A stretch of 64,000 nucleotides of DNA from Mucilaginibacter sp. KACC 22063 (GCF_028736115.1 NZ_CP117877.1:992001-1056000); one strand, 5' to 3'; shown: positions 36,609 through 45,611, numbered from the stretch's first letter. The notes: generated from the letters alone by a model not told the origin. Numbers and translations: made by a program.

Positions 36609-37157
36609 TTACAATACCCCCAACTTTAACAACGCATAAAAAATCGTAGTGCAATGTAAGGCCTGCGGTATTTGGTGGCTAAGTAACAGTTGTTTTAATT
36701 CATCAATGGTGTATTCTTCGATGATGATCTCCTCATGCTCATCCAGTGATTGGCCTGCTACTTTTTTACCGCCTTGTGCCAGGTAGCAATAAGTAACGTT
36801 ATTACCTGTGGATGGATTGGCATATATAGCAGTAAGTAATTCTATATTGTCAAATTCGTAACCTGTTTCTTCTAACAGTTCACGTTTAATAGCATGTTCG
36901 GGTGCTTCATCGCCATCTATTACACCGCCGGGTATTTCCAATGAAACAATCTCTGCCGCATGACGATATTGGCGTACCATCACTACTTTACCTTCTTCGG
37001 TTATGGCAACGGCATTTACCCAGTTAGGATATTCTAATACATAATAGTCGTTTTTGATGCGGCCATCGGGCATTTCGCAAATATCACGGCGTAAAGTTGC
37101 CCATGCACTTTTATAAACGTATGTAGATGATAGTTTTTTCCAGGTTAAATCTCTCAT
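36609..37157 (-). CDS. NUDIX hydrolase (ADP-ribose pyrophosphatase type)
   Basis: 182 residues. NUDIX box GGVIDGDEAPEHAIKRELLE followed by ETGYE, matching Gx5Ex7REUxEExGU. The wider sequence (LEIPGGVIDG, VVMVRQYRHAAEIVSLE) resembles ADP-ribose pyrophosphatases, though the substrate is not certain. The start ATG at 37157 directly abuts a run of 7-bp repeats. Confidence 0.9.
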   Translation of the reverse strand: MRDLTWKKLSSTYVYKSAWATLRRDICEMPDGRIKNDYYVLEYPNWVNAVAITEEGKVVMVRQYRHAAEIVSLEIPGGVIDGDEAPEHAIKRELLEETGYEFDNIELLTAIYANPSTGNNVTYCYLAQGGKKVAGQSLDEHEEIIIEEYTIDELKQLLLSHQIPQALHCTTIFYALLKLGVL

Positions 37158-37279
37158 AGAATTTAGAATACAGAATGTAGAATAATGAATATCGAAAAGG
37201 TCTGTTTAATGATCAATAAAAAAATGCTGAATAAGAATAGATATTAATTCGATATTCTTTATTCAGCATTCAATATTTT
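37158..37279. repeat. Inverted repeat built of 7-bp AGAAT words
   Basis: Left arm: AGAATTT (37158), AGAATAC (37165), AGAATGT (37172), AGAATAA (37179), TGAATAT (37186), then CGAA, all in 7-bp phase. Right arm 37248-37279 (TTCGATATTC at its start) is the imperfect reverse complement of the left arm. A third related stretch, AATGCTGAATAAGAATAG, lies in between at about 37223. Confidence 0.75.
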
Positions 37280-37289
37280 ATTGGCTTAA

Positions 37290-38087
37290 CTACCAGCTTC
37301 CGCTGCTGCCGCCACCGCCGAAGCTACCACCGCCGAAGCCTCCGAAACCGCCTCCGCCAGAGCTGCCACCTCCGCCACCAGAGAATCCTCCCCAGTCACG
37401 CCCGCCACTACCGCCACGGCCAAGCATGTTGCCGGCTAAAAACCACCATAGTGGACTGGCTCCTCCGCGGCTGCCAATAATATGGCCACCGCCACCACCA
37501 CCGCCTTTGCGGAAAATCAGGACAAGCACTACGATAATAATGATAATAATCACACCGGCGCTGCCCCCATCTTTCTGTTTTTTCTTTTTAGCAGTAGGGT
37601 CGGCCTTGTACTCGCCTTTCATGTACTTCATTATATCATCAGTTGCCTTATCCAAACCTGCATAGTAATCCTGCTGTTTAAAATTAGGCTTGATATCCTG
37701 TTGTATGATCTGCTGCGTAATCGCATCAGGCAATGCGCCTTCTGCACCGTAGCCGGTTTGTATAGTTACCTTGCGATCGTTAAGGGCTACCAGTACAAGT
37801 ATACCGTTGTTTTTACCTTTTTGGCCAATGCCCCAGTTACGGCCAAGCATGGTTCCGTATTCGTCAATATCATAATCGCCGACAGATTTAATAAGTACTA
37901 CCGCTATTTGTGTAGAGGTTGAATCATTAAAGGCAACCAGCTTATTTTCCAACTGCTGTTTGTCTCCGTCTGATAAAGTATTGGTAAAGTCGGCTACTAA
38001 AGTGTTTGGTTTTGGAGGGAAGTCCTGAGACCATGCAAAGGTGCAGGTGAGCAGCAGGCCAAAAACCAGCAATAATTTTTTGAACAT
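37290..38087 (-). CDS. Secreted TPM-domain protein (YgcG family)
   Basis: 265 residues from ATG 38087 (MFKKLLLVFGLL); a longer reading to 38147 would run into the upstream gene. Signal peptide ending at AWSQ, TPM domain at about residues 27-150 (LVADFTNTLSDGDKQQLE, TSTQIAVVLIKSVG, GRNWGIGQKGKNNGILVLVAL), a membrane helix (about 174-192) and a Gly/Ser-rich tail ending FGGGGSSGSW. The TPM fold is linked to photosystem repair in plants and to membrane processes in bacteria. Last gene of a lemA-TPM-TPM operon, 10 bases after the second TPM gene. Confidence 0.88.
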   Translation of the reverse strand: MFKKLLLVFGLLLTCTFAWSQDFPPKPNTLVADFTNTLSDGDKQQLENKLVAFNDSTSTQIAVVLIKSVGDYDIDEYGTMLGRNWGIGQKGKNNGILVLVALNDRKVTIQTGYGAEGALPDAITQQIIQQDIKPNFKQQDYYAGLDKATDDIMKYMKGEYKADPTAKKKKQKDGGSAGVIIIIIIVVLVLIFRKGGGGGGGHIIGSRGGASPLWWFLAGNMLGRGGSGGRDWGGFSGGGGGSSGGGGFGGFGGGSFGGGGSSGSW

Positions 38088-38097
38088 AGTAATAGGG

Positions 38098-38532
38098 TTA
38101 GTTGCCATCCATAAAGGCGATATCGTCCGAAAGTTCGTTTGTGTCATCGCTTTGGTATGGGAAATATTTTTTAAGCTGTTGCCCGGCTAAAGTAAGCCCG
38201 GTAACAATACCTTCAACAAGGTCGCCTTTTTTAAAGTGGTTCAGCATGGCTTCTTTGGTTGCATCCCAAAAATCGGCGGGTACAACGGAGTTAATACCCG
38301 CATCGCCAATAATGGCAAACTTACGGTCGACAGTAGCCAGGTAAATCAATACACCATTGCGCTGTTTGGTTTTTTCCATATCCAGCTCAAAGAAATATTT
38401 AGCGGCACGGTCAAGCACATCTTCGCTGCATGTTTTTTCAATACATACCCTGAGTTCGCCCGATGTATTTTTTTCAGCTGCTTCAACGGCACTGCGTATC
38501 TGAAGCTGTTCTTCGTCATTAAAAACTGCCAT
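38098..38532 (-). CDS. TPM-domain protein, cytoplasmic form
   Basis: 144 residues, no signal peptide. TPM features: SGELRVCIEKTCSEDVLDRAAKYFFELDMEKTKQRNGVLIYLATVDRKFAIIGDAGI and a C-terminal acidic end. It is shorter than the paralogue next to it and lacks the membrane part. With lemA and the longer TPM gene it forms a three-gene set repeatedly found in Bacteroidota. Confidence 0.85.
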   Translation of the reverse strand: MAVFNDEEQLQIRSAVEAAEKNTSGELRVCIEKTCSEDVLDRAAKYFFELDMEKTKQRNGVLIYLATVDRKFAIIGDAGINSVVPADFWDATKEAMLNHFKKGDLVEGIVTGLTLAGQQLKKYFPYQSDDTNELSDDIAFMDGN

Positions 38533-38547
38533 ACCTTGAGGTAATTT

Positions 38548-38627
38548 TGAGTGAGTGAATTACTGAATGATGAATTAATAAAAGAACTTATATTCAGTCC
38601 CTCACTAATTCACTCATTCAGTAATTG
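38548..38627. repeat. Inverted repeat built of 7-bp words
   Basis: TGAGTGA (38548), GTGAATT (38555), ACTGAAT (38562), GATGAAT (38569) run in 7-bp phase. The right part, TAATTCACTCATTCAGTAAT (38607-38626), is the near reverse complement. It fills the gap between lemA and the first TPM gene. Confidence 0.7.
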
Positions 38628-38633
38628 TTATTT

Positions 38634-39212
38634 TTAGAATTCTACTTTCGGTGCGTTCTGTGCGTTAGCCTCTGCCTGGAAGTAACCTTTTGGTGCAAAG
38701 CCGAACATTTTGGCAGTAAGGTTAGCCGGGAACTCTCGGATCTTGCTGTTGTATGCCTGTACCGAATTGTTGAAATCCATACGTGCTACGCTAATGCGGT
38801 TTTCAGTACCTTCTAATTGTGCCTGTAAAGCTGTAAAGTTTTCATTAGCTTTTAGGTTAGGATAGTTTTCTGATGCTACCAGTAATCGGCCCAAAGCTGT
38901 ACTTAGCTGGCCTTGTGCCTGTTGGTATTTTTGTACAGTTTCAGGTGTTAGCTTGGTTGGGTCAACCTGTATAGAAGTTGCTTTTGCGCGGGCTTCGGTT
39001 ACTGCCGTTAGCGTACTTTTTTCAAAATTAGCTACGCCTTTTACAGTAGCAACAAGGTTAGGGATAAGGTCGGCACGGCGCTGATACTGGCTTTGTACGG
39101 TTCCCCATTTGGCTTTAGTATCTTCATCCATACGTACAATGCCGTTATAGCTGCATGAACTTAATGACATGGCTGCCACCACTACCAATATTGCTGTGAA
39201 TAGTCTTTTCAT
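38634..39212 (-). CDS. lemA: LemA family lipoprotein
   Basis: 192 residues. Lipoprotein signal peptide with the Cys in SLSSCSYNG, then the LemA helical fold: VQSQYQRRADLIPNLVATVKG near residue 40, KSTLTAVTEARAKATS, and NYPNLKANENFTALQAQLEGTENRI near residue 115. Function of the family is not settled; it repeatedly lies next to TPM proteins. First gene of the operon lemA-TPM-TPM. Confidence 0.93.
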   Translation of the reverse strand: MKRLFTAILVVVAAMSLSSCSYNGIVRMDEDTKAKWGTVQSQYQRRADLIPNLVATVKGVANFEKSTLTAVTEARAKATSIQVDPTKLTPETVQKYQQAQGQLSTALGRLLVASENYPNLKANENFTALQAQLEGTENRISVARMDFNNSVQAYNSKIREFPANLTAKMFGFAPKGYFQAEANAQNAPKVEF

Positions 39213-39335
39213 TTTATTAACTGTTATATTTAGTTGAATTTAGCAATTAGATACAAATTGCATACCGTTGTTACATTATCGTAAATGTAATAAGATCTTG
39301 GCAATAAAACTATTCGCTTCATAAGCCCTATACGC

Positions 39336-39343
39336 TATATTTG
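39336..39343 (+). promoter_or_regulatory. -7 promoter box of the GH92 gene
   Basis: TATATTTG matches TAnnTTTG and ends three bases before ATG 39347. TTC at 39313-39315 could serve as the -33 element with a 20-base spacer. The transcript would be leaderless or nearly so. Confidence 0.6.
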
Positions 39344-39346
39344 GGC

Positions 39347-41644
39347 ATGATTAATAAGTTTCTGCCTATAACGTTGCTATTTTATGGCGCAACCGCCTTT
39401 GCACAATCCGCTAAAAATGACAAACTGACACCATACGTTAAACCAATAATTGGTACGCAACGTATGGGGCATACCTATCCGGGTGCTACAGTGCCTTTCG
39501 GTATGGTACAACTAAGCCCTGAAACCGATACCATCACCTATGATCAAAATGGTAAATACAATCCTGATGTGTATAAGTATTGCGCAGGTTACCAGTATGA
39601 TGATAAAACGATTGTCGGCTTCAGCCACACGCATTTTAGCGGTACCGGACACTCTGACTTAGGCGATATTTTGATAATGCCCACTGTCGGGAAATTACAG
39701 TTAAACCCGGGGACGGCATCAAATCCTGCCGGTGGTTACCGTTCTACCTTTTCGCATCAGAACGAAATAGCAGAAGCTAATTATTACAAGGTAAAACTTG
39801 ACAAAAATAATATTACTGCGGAGCTAACTACCACCACACGTGTTGGTATGCACCAGTACACTTTTCCGAAATCTAACCAGGCGCATATCATATTAGATAT
39901 GGTAGCCGGCATTTATAATTATCCGGAAAAAAATGTTTGGACCTACCTGCGTGTGCTGAATGACAGTACCGTTATTGGCTATCGCCAGACTAACGGATGG
40001 GCACGTACACGTAGCTTATATTTTGCTTTATCATTCTCAAAACCATTTATTGCGCATGGTTTCAAGAACTTTACCAGCGGAAGCGTTTACCGCGGGTTCT
40101 GGGGTAAGTTTAACCAGACCAAAAACTTCCCGGAAACTGCCGGAAAGCAGATCAAGGCATGGTTTGATTTCAATACGGCCGAAGGAGAGAAGATCGATTT
40201 GAAAGTGGCATTATCGCCTGTGAGTATGGAAAATGCTTTGGCTAATATGAAAGCTGAAGCACCGGGCTGGGATTTTAATAAGATCAGGGAAGCAGGACAA
40301 CAACAATGGGAAGAGCAATTGCACCGTATTGTGATACAATCAAAAAGTCGCGCTGAAAAGGAGAACTTTTATACCGGTATGTACCACGCTATGATCAACC
40401 CTACTATATATATGGATGTCAACGGTGATTATAAAGGCCTTGACCAGAACGTACATCATGCCGAGGGATTTACAAATTACACTACTTTCTCTTTGTGGGA
40501 TACTTACCGCGCTTTGCATCCGCTGTTTAATATCATAGAAACCAAACGCAATGCAGACATGGTTAAATCAATGCTGAAACATTATGAGCAAAGCCCTGAG
40601 CACATGTTACCGGTTTGGTCAAATTCGGGCAACGAAAACTGGTGCATGAGCGGTTACCATGCTGTGGCTGTTTTAGCTGATGCTGCTATAAAAGGTAACG
40701 GCGATTTTGACAAAAATGAAGCCCTTGAAGCATGTGTTGCTACGGCACGTCACCGCGATTATGAAGGTATAGGCGAATATATAGACAGGGGTTACATACC
40801 TGATGAGCGCAGTGCAGTCTCGGTTTCGTCAACCCTGGAATATGCTTATGACGACTGGGCGATTGCGCAATTGGCTAAAAAATTAGGCCGTGATGATATC
40901 TATCAGGAGTTTATTAAGCGTTCGCAAAATTACAAGAATGTGTATGACCCTAAAGTTGGCTTTATGCGACCAAAACTGGCAGATGGTACGTTCCGTAAAA
41001 ACTTTGATCCGCTGACTACCATTAACCAGGGCTTTATTGAGGGTAATGCATGGAACTACACTTTGTTTGCTCCTCAGGATCCAAAAGGGTTGATCGAATT
41101 AATGGGGGGTAATAAACGCGTGGTGCGTTACCTGGATTCGCTGTTTACCATGCACCTGCCGGACGAATTTTTTGCAGAGACAGAAGACATTACCCGCGAC
41201 GGTATTATCGGTAATTATGTACATGGTAACGAGCCAAGCCACCATGTTGCTTATTTATATAACTGGACAGATAAGCCATGGAAAACACAGGAGCGTATCC
41301 GCATGATCCTGAAAAAAATGTATGGCCCAACCCCGGATGGTTTAGGCGGTAATGATGATACCGGGCAGATGAGCGCATGGTATATTTTCAGCACACTTGG
41401 CTTTTATCCTGTAGCGCCAGGATCGGATGATTACTCCATTGGTAGCCCGGCGATAGACAAGGCAGTTATTAATCTGGAAAATGGTAAAACGTTTTCTATA
41501 ATTGCCAAAAATCAGAGCGATAAAAACATTTACGTGCAAAAGATTACTTTAAACGGTAAGACACTAAATGTTTTAACTATAAAACACAGCGATATTATGA
41601 ATGGCGGCGAACTGGTATTTTACATGAGAAGCAGTCATAAGTAG
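39347..41644 (+). CDS. GH92 family alpha-mannosidase
   Basis: 765 residues. Signal peptide (MINKFLPITLLFYGATAFA), N-terminal beta-sandwich (KPIIGTQRMGHTYPGATVPFGMVQLSPETD, FSHTHFSGTGHSDLGDIL), then the catalytic (alpha/alpha)6 barrel with TTFSLWDTYRALHPLFNI, PVWSNSGNENWCMSGYHAV, EGNAWNYTLFAPQD, GNEPSHHVAYLYNWTDKPWKTQ and GNDDTGQMSAWYIFSTLGFYP. GH92 enzymes are calcium-dependent exo-alpha-mannosidases acting on N-glycans and fungal mannan. Start at ATG 39347; TTG 39341 is part of the promoter box. Not in a SusC/SusD-type utilisation locus here. Confidence 0.95.
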   Translation: MINKFLPITLLFYGATAFAQSAKNDKLTPYVKPIIGTQRMGHTYPGATVPFGMVQLSPETDTITYDQNGKYNPDVYKYCAGYQYDDKTIVGFSHTHFSGTGHSDLGDILIMPTVGKLQLNPGTASNPAGGYRSTFSHQNEIAEANYYKVKLDKNNITAELTTTTRVGMHQYTFPKSNQAHIILDMVAGIYNYPEKNVWTYLRVLNDSTVIGYRQTNGWARTRSLYFALSFSKPFIAHGFKNFTSGSVYRGFWGKFNQTKNFPETAGKQIKAWFDFNTAEGEKIDLKVALSPVSMENALANMKAEAPGWDFNKIREAGQQQWEEQLHRIVIQSKSRAEKENFYTGMYHAMINPTIYMDVNGDYKGLDQNVHHAEGFTNYTTFSLWDTYRALHPLFNIIETKRNADMVKSMLKHYEQSPEHMLPVWSNSGNENWCMSGYHAVAVLADAAIKGNGDFDKNEALEACVATARHRDYEGIGEYIDRGYIPDERSAVSVSSTLEYAYDDWAIAQLAKKLGRDDIYQEFIKRSQNYKNVYDPKVGFMRPKLADGTFRKNFDPLTTINQGFIEGNAWNYTLFAPQDPKGLIELMGGNKRVVRYLDSLFTMHLPDEFFAETEDITRDGIIGNYVHGNEPSHHVAYLYNWTDKPWKTQERIRMILKKMYGPTPDGLGGNDDTGQMSAWYIFSTLGFYPVAPGSDDYSIGSPAIDKAVINLENGKTFSIIAKNQSDKNIYVQKITLNGKTLNVLTIKHSDIMNGGELVFYMRSSHK

Positions 41645-41723
41645 AACGGTCGAGTCAACTGTAGATTGCTTTATTGACATCTATATATGGCATTTTAATT
41701 ATATTTAATAAAAAATTTAATTA

Positions 41724-42668
41724 ATGCAGTTTTCTGACTTGAACAAAATTAAAGAGGTATTAAGTGAGCTTAACGCAATTGATCTACGTACAGTAGAACT
41801 TGATGAAATTTTGTCACTATATGCTCAACTAAGTCAACACGTAGGAATAATTACAGTAATTCCCCAAGGTACTGTTGTAACGCGTGCAGTAAGTTGTAAT
41901 TATTTGCAGGGTAAAGGGAGTGGTATTCCAAATGAAATTTCTCAAATTTCATATAATCCTAACGCGGCATCTTGTGGTTTTAACAGAGCCAGTTGGGAAG
42001 GTAAAACAGCTTTTTACGGCTCAGTGAGAAGTGAGTTTATGGAGCCCTATTATACGTGTGGGTTTGAAGCATTAGGTGATTTAAAAGAATCATCTAATGA
42101 AATTGATAAAGAAACATTTGTGATTGGTAAATGGATCGTTAAAAAAGACCTTCAACTTGTTCAAGTATCTGGAAACTTAAAGCACAATGAAAGCCAAGTC
42201 ATGAAGCGAACTGAAACGTTCAACGAAATGGTTTTGCGATACCCTGATAAAATAGAGCAATTAAAAATGATAGACAATTTTCTTACATCTGAATATTCGA
42301 GGGTTGTTGAGAAAACTGCAAAATATAAATATAAACTGTCAGCGGCTTATGCTGAATTTATAAAACATGATAATTGGCCAGGTTTATTGTTTCCTAGTGT
42401 TCAAGTAGATGGTGCAGGTACTAATATTGCTTTATTTCCTGAATATGTACACGAGTATTTAGATTTAGAAAGAGCCGCGCTTGTAATTTATTATAAACGC
42501 TCAAATGATATTGTTAATGAGTTCGGCATGGAGGCTTTTCCAGAAGGAGAAAGATTAAGATGGGCTGAAATATATAAATATAAACTGCCGCCGGCTATAA
42601 GAAAATGGTATAATGGGTTGTCTGATGATGATTCTTTTAAAAAATATATATCTTATGAAGATCTTTGA
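41724..42668 (+). CDS. RES-domain-like protein, function unknown
   Basis: 314 residues, no signal peptide. Two blocks resemble the RES fold of NAD-consuming toxins: PQGTVVTRAV and YNPNAASCGFNRASWEGKTAFYGSV (about 47-92), and NWPGLLFPSVQVDGAGTNIALF (about 217-238), in the order R ... (G)FNR ... FYGS ... FPS ... N-AL. The C-terminal 70 residues match nothing I know. No antitoxin-like gene is adjacent, and the flanking genes are unrelated. It is AT-rich, suggesting transfer. The assignment is by pattern only and could be wrong. It is followed by a bidirectional terminator. Confidence 0.55.
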   Translation: MQFSDLNKIKEVLSELNAIDLRTVELDEILSLYAQLSQHVGIITVIPQGTVVTRAVSCNYLQGKGSGIPNEISQISYNPNAASCGFNRASWEGKTAFYGSVRSEFMEPYYTCGFEALGDLKESSNEIDKETFVIGKWIVKKDLQLVQVSGNLKHNESQVMKRTETFNEMVLRYPDKIEQLKMIDNFLTSEYSRVVEKTAKYKYKLSAAYAEFIKHDNWPGLLFPSVQVDGAGTNIALFPEYVHEYLDLERAALVIYYKRSNDIVNEFGMEAFPEGERLRWAEIYKYKLPPAIRKWYNGLSDDDSFKKYISYEDL

Positions 42669-42713
42669 GAAGAGATATATAATAGCGCAAAGATTCACTA
42701 AATTAAAATTTAA

Positions 42714-42748
42714 AACCAAAGCCCGCTGATAACGGGCTTTGGTTGTTT
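42714..42748. terminator. Bidirectional terminator
   Basis: AACCAAAGCCCG and CGGGCTTTGGTT are perfect 12-bp arms with a 7-base loop. A-rich on the left and T-containing on the right, it lies between the convergent RES-like and sigma-factor genes. Confidence 0.85.
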
Positions 42749-42777
42749 ATATAGTAAGAATAAGTAGCCGAAAGATA

Positions 42778-43332
42778 TTAAGCTGCGTAGCTTGGGTCGC
42801 GCTGAATCACTTTCTTCTTCAGGATACCACGTGCGCGGTGCAGGGTAGTGCGCGATAATAATTCTGTAATACCTAACATGCTGCCAATCTCCTGGTGCGA
42901 GTAACCTTCAATGGCATACAAATTAAATACAGAGCGGTAATTGCCCGGTAATTGTTGTATCATGCTCAACAGTTCCTGTGTTTCCAGGCGGTTATTGGTT
43001 TGCCCGGCACTATAAAATGGTACGCAGTTTTCAGATATTTCCGCAGTCAGCATCATTGGCCTTAGTTTGCGGTAACGTGAAATAGCGCTATGCGTCATGA
43101 TGCGGCGCATCCAACCTTCAAGGCTGCCTTCGCCACGGTAATTATGTATATTTTTAAAGATCTTGATAAAGCCTTCCTGTAGTACATCCTGTGCCTCGTC
43201 ACGGTCGGCAGTGTAGCGCATGCATACGGCAAGCATTTTTGGCGCTAACACTCTATATAATAACTCCTGCTGTTTGCGGTCGTTATTTTTGCAACCTTCC
43301 CAAATCCTGTTTAAGCTATTTTCAGATATCAT
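42778..43332 (-). CDS. ECF-type RNA polymerase sigma factor
   Basis: 184 residues. Sigma-2 region YTADRDEAQDVLQEGFIKIF near residue 38, WMRRIMTHSAISRYRKLRP near 74, linker, and sigma-4 region LPGNYRSVFNLYAIEGYSHQEIGSMLGI with the recognition helix ending LHRARGILKKK. The recognition helix carries ITELLSRTTLHRAR, unlike the more common ITEGTSRSQLHRAR. No anti-sigma gene is adjacent. A row of CGTACA sites lies in the shared upstream region. Confidence 0.92.
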   Translation of the reverse strand: MISENSLNRIWEGCKNNDRKQQELLYRVLAPKMLAVCMRYTADRDEAQDVLQEGFIKIFKNIHNYRGEGSLEGWMRRIMTHSAISRYRKLRPMMLTAEISENCVPFYSAGQTNNRLETQELLSMIQQLPGNYRSVFNLYAIEGYSHQEIGSMLGITELLSRTTLHRARGILKKKVIQRDPSYAA

Positions 43333-43440
43333 GACAATGTATGTTTGATGATCCTACTATGCCAAAATTTCAACCAATTAATTAAATAATTGATAATCAG
43401 TGTGTTGATTAAATAATCATAATTTATACTGTTCGTTACC

Positions 43441-43466
43441 GTACAGTAAGCGTACATGGGCGTACA
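43441..43466. promoter_or_regulatory. Three phased GTACA sites, candidate operator
   Basis: GTACA occurs at 43441, 43452 and 43462, spacings 11 and 10 bases, i.e. on one face of the helix, between divergent genes (sigma factor 43332, oxidoreductase 43548). Function is inferred. Confidence 0.35.
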
Positions 43467-43508
43467 TAAATTGGCTGATACATCAAATGCACTTAGATAT
43501 CCTTTTCT

Positions 43509-43516
43509 TAACTTTG
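43509..43516 (+). promoter_or_regulatory. -7 box before the FAD oxidoreductase
   Basis: TAACTTTG fits TAnnTTTG, 31 bases before ATG 43548. No clear -33 TTG at 19-20 bases upstream. Confidence 0.5.
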
Positions 43517-43547
43517 TATCATCCGGGATAAAAACCCGGCAGGTACC

Positions 43548-45098
43548 ATGACAAAAGAAACTGAGATCGTCTGTTCGCCAGAACAGCATGAGGATATGGA
43601 GGCTTTGAAGCAAATTGCTTCAGGTGCATTAAAAACCCCAGCTAAAAATATCACCGCACTAAAAATTTTAAAGCGTTCTATCGATGCACGTAGCCGTAAG
43701 GTAGTTTATCGAATGCAGGTACGTGCCTATATTAATGAGCCATTACCGCGGGAACATCAGGTAGTCAGTTATCCTAATGTTAATAATGCCAAACCGGTAA
43801 TTATTGTCGGCGCTGGTCCGGCAGGATTATTTGCTGCTTTGCAATGTATAAAACAAGGCTTAAAGCCTATTGTGCTGGAGCGTGGCAAAGACGTAAAACA
43901 GCGCCGCCGCGATTTAGCCAATATCAATAAACAAGGATTGGTAAACCCCGAATCTAATTATTGTTTTGGCGAGGGAGGAGCGGGAACCTATTCCGACGGT
44001 AAATTATACACACGCTCCACCAAGCGTGGAGATGTTAACGAAGTACTGAAAGTATTTACCGATCATGGTGCGGATGAGGATATATTGATAGATGCCCGTC
44101 CCCATATTGGTACCAATAAACTGCCGCAGATTATCACCGCCATGCGCGAAACCATTTTGAACGCAGGTGGCGAAGTGCTTTTTGATACCAAGGTGACCGG
44201 TATGCTGGTCAATTTTGATCAGATCGAGGGTGTTGAGCTGGCATCAGGCGAAAAACTAAAGGCTGATGCTGTGATACTGGCAACGGGGCATTCGGCTCGT
44301 GATGTATTTGAGATGCTGCACCGTCAAAACATATTGATTGAAGCCAAGCCCTTTGCTTTAGGGGTACGTATAGAGCATCCGCAGGAAATTATTGACCAGG
44401 CGCAGTACAAATGTGCAGACCGCGGCCCATATCTGCCGCCATCTTATTACAGCCTGGTTGAACAGGTGGACGATAGGGGCGTGTTCTCATTTTGTATGTG
44501 CCCGGGTGGCATCATTGCCCCATGTGCTACTGATTATAATGAGATTGTAGTAAATGGTTGGAGCCCATCGAAACGGAATAACCCTTACGCCAATTCAGGG
44601 ACTGTTGTACAGATCAACCTGGAAGATATACCGGGCGATGAACAGGACCCTTTCAGGTTATTGAATTTCCAGAAGCAGATAGAGCAACTTGCTTTTACAG
44701 CGGGCGGAGGCAATTTAGTAGCTCCGGCACAGCGTATGGTCGACTTTGTTGAGGGCCGTGTTTCAGCTGATCTGCCTATGAACTCCTACTTACCGGGAAC
44801 GAAAAGTGTAGCGCTAAAAGATGTGCTGCCAAAGCGTGTTCACCAACGCCTGCAAAAAGCTTTACCGGTTTTCGGCAGAAAAATGAAAGGTTACTATACC
44901 AACGAGGCCATATTAGTAGGTGTGGAATCAAGAACATCATCACCGGTTAAAATTCCGCGCGACAGGGAGACCTTACAGCATCCGCAAATAAAAGGGTTGT
45001 ATCCTTGCGGCGAAGGTGCAGGTTATGCAGGTGGTATTATCTCTGCTGCTATAGATGGTGTTAACTGTGCAAATGCCGCAGCCAAACTGATTAAATAA
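43548..45098 (+). CDS. FAD-dependent oxidoreductase (COG2509 type)
   Basis: 516 residues. An N-terminal alpha-beta domain of about 85 residues (ITALKILKRSIDARSR) precedes the FAD-binding IIVGAGPAGLFAALQCI. Then PIVLERGKDVKQRRRD, YCFGEGGAGTYSDGKLYTR (family signature), VILATGHSARDVFEML, and CPGGIIAPCATDYNE; the C-terminus ends with GLYPCGEGAGYAGGIISAAIDG. Substrate unknown; the family is widespread in Bacteria and uncharacterised as far as I know. Divergent from the ECF sigma gene. Confidence 0.85.
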   Translation: MTKETEIVCSPEQHEDMEALKQIASGALKTPAKNITALKILKRSIDARSRKVVYRMQVRAYINEPLPREHQVVSYPNVNNAKPVIIVGAGPAGLFAALQCIKQGLKPIVLERGKDVKQRRRDLANINKQGLVNPESNYCFGEGGAGTYSDGKLYTRSTKRGDVNEVLKVFTDHGADEDILIDARPHIGTNKLPQIITAMRETILNAGGEVLFDTKVTGMLVNFDQIEGVELASGEKLKADAVILATGHSARDVFEMLHRQNILIEAKPFALGVRIEHPQEIIDQAQYKCADRGPYLPPSYYSLVEQVDDRGVFSFCMCPGGIIAPCATDYNEIVVNGWSPSKRNNPYANSGTVVQINLEDIPGDEQDPFRLLNFQKQIEQLAFTAGGGNLVAPAQRMVDFVEGRVSADLPMNSYLPGTKSVALKDVLPKRVHQRLQKALPVFGRKMKGYYTNEAILVGVESRTSSPVKIPRDRETLQHPQIKGLYPCGEGAGYAGGIISAAIDGVNCANAAAKLIK

Positions 45099-45128
45099 AC
45101 ATCGTTTAACTAACTGTGTTATTAGGTT

Positions 45129-45611
45129 ATGCAAACAACAGCCGAAATCCTGCAATACAAATTAGAAAATTCGTTTTCAGGGCAGCCCTGGTATGGCACT
45201 GCCATTTACCACATCATAGATAACGTAAGTTTTGAAGCTGCTTATGAAAAGCCTTCGGGTGCTGCGCATAATATTGCAGAAATTTTGCTGCATATGATCA
45301 GTTGGACAGAAGAGGTACTTGACAGGTTAAACGAAAAACCGGCAGGCGTTCCATTAAGTGGCGACTGGCCTGAGACAGGCGCACCTGACGAACAAAAATG
45401 GCAGATGTATAAAGATGATCTGAAACTGGTAAATGTAAACCTGGTAAAAGCAATACAAGACCTGCTTTCAGAAAAATGGGATCAGCCAATTATTGATGAG
45501 CGTAATACGGAACCGGTGACCACTTATGCAGAGCTGATAGATGGCTTCGTTCAACACCAGATCTACCATGCAGGACAGATAGCTATACTGAATGAGATTA
45601 TTGTTGGTTAA
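45129..45611 (+). CDS. DinB-family four-helix protein
   Basis: 160 residues. DinB/YfiT-like helical bundle with metal-ligand histidines in AAHNIAEILLHMISW (near residue 47) and FVQHQIYHAGQIAIL (near 139). Members act as metal-dependent thiol transferases or stress proteins; the role here is unknown. Its last four bases overlap the stop of the convergent small gene at 45608. Confidence 0.85.
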   Translation: MQTTAEILQYKLENSFSGQPWYGTAIYHIIDNVSFEAAYEKPSGAAHNIAEILLHMISWTEEVLDRLNEKPAGVPLSGDWPETGAPDEQKWQMYKDDLKLVNVNLVKAIQDLLSEKWDQPIIDERNTEPVTTYAELIDGFVQHQIYHAGQIAILNEIIVG

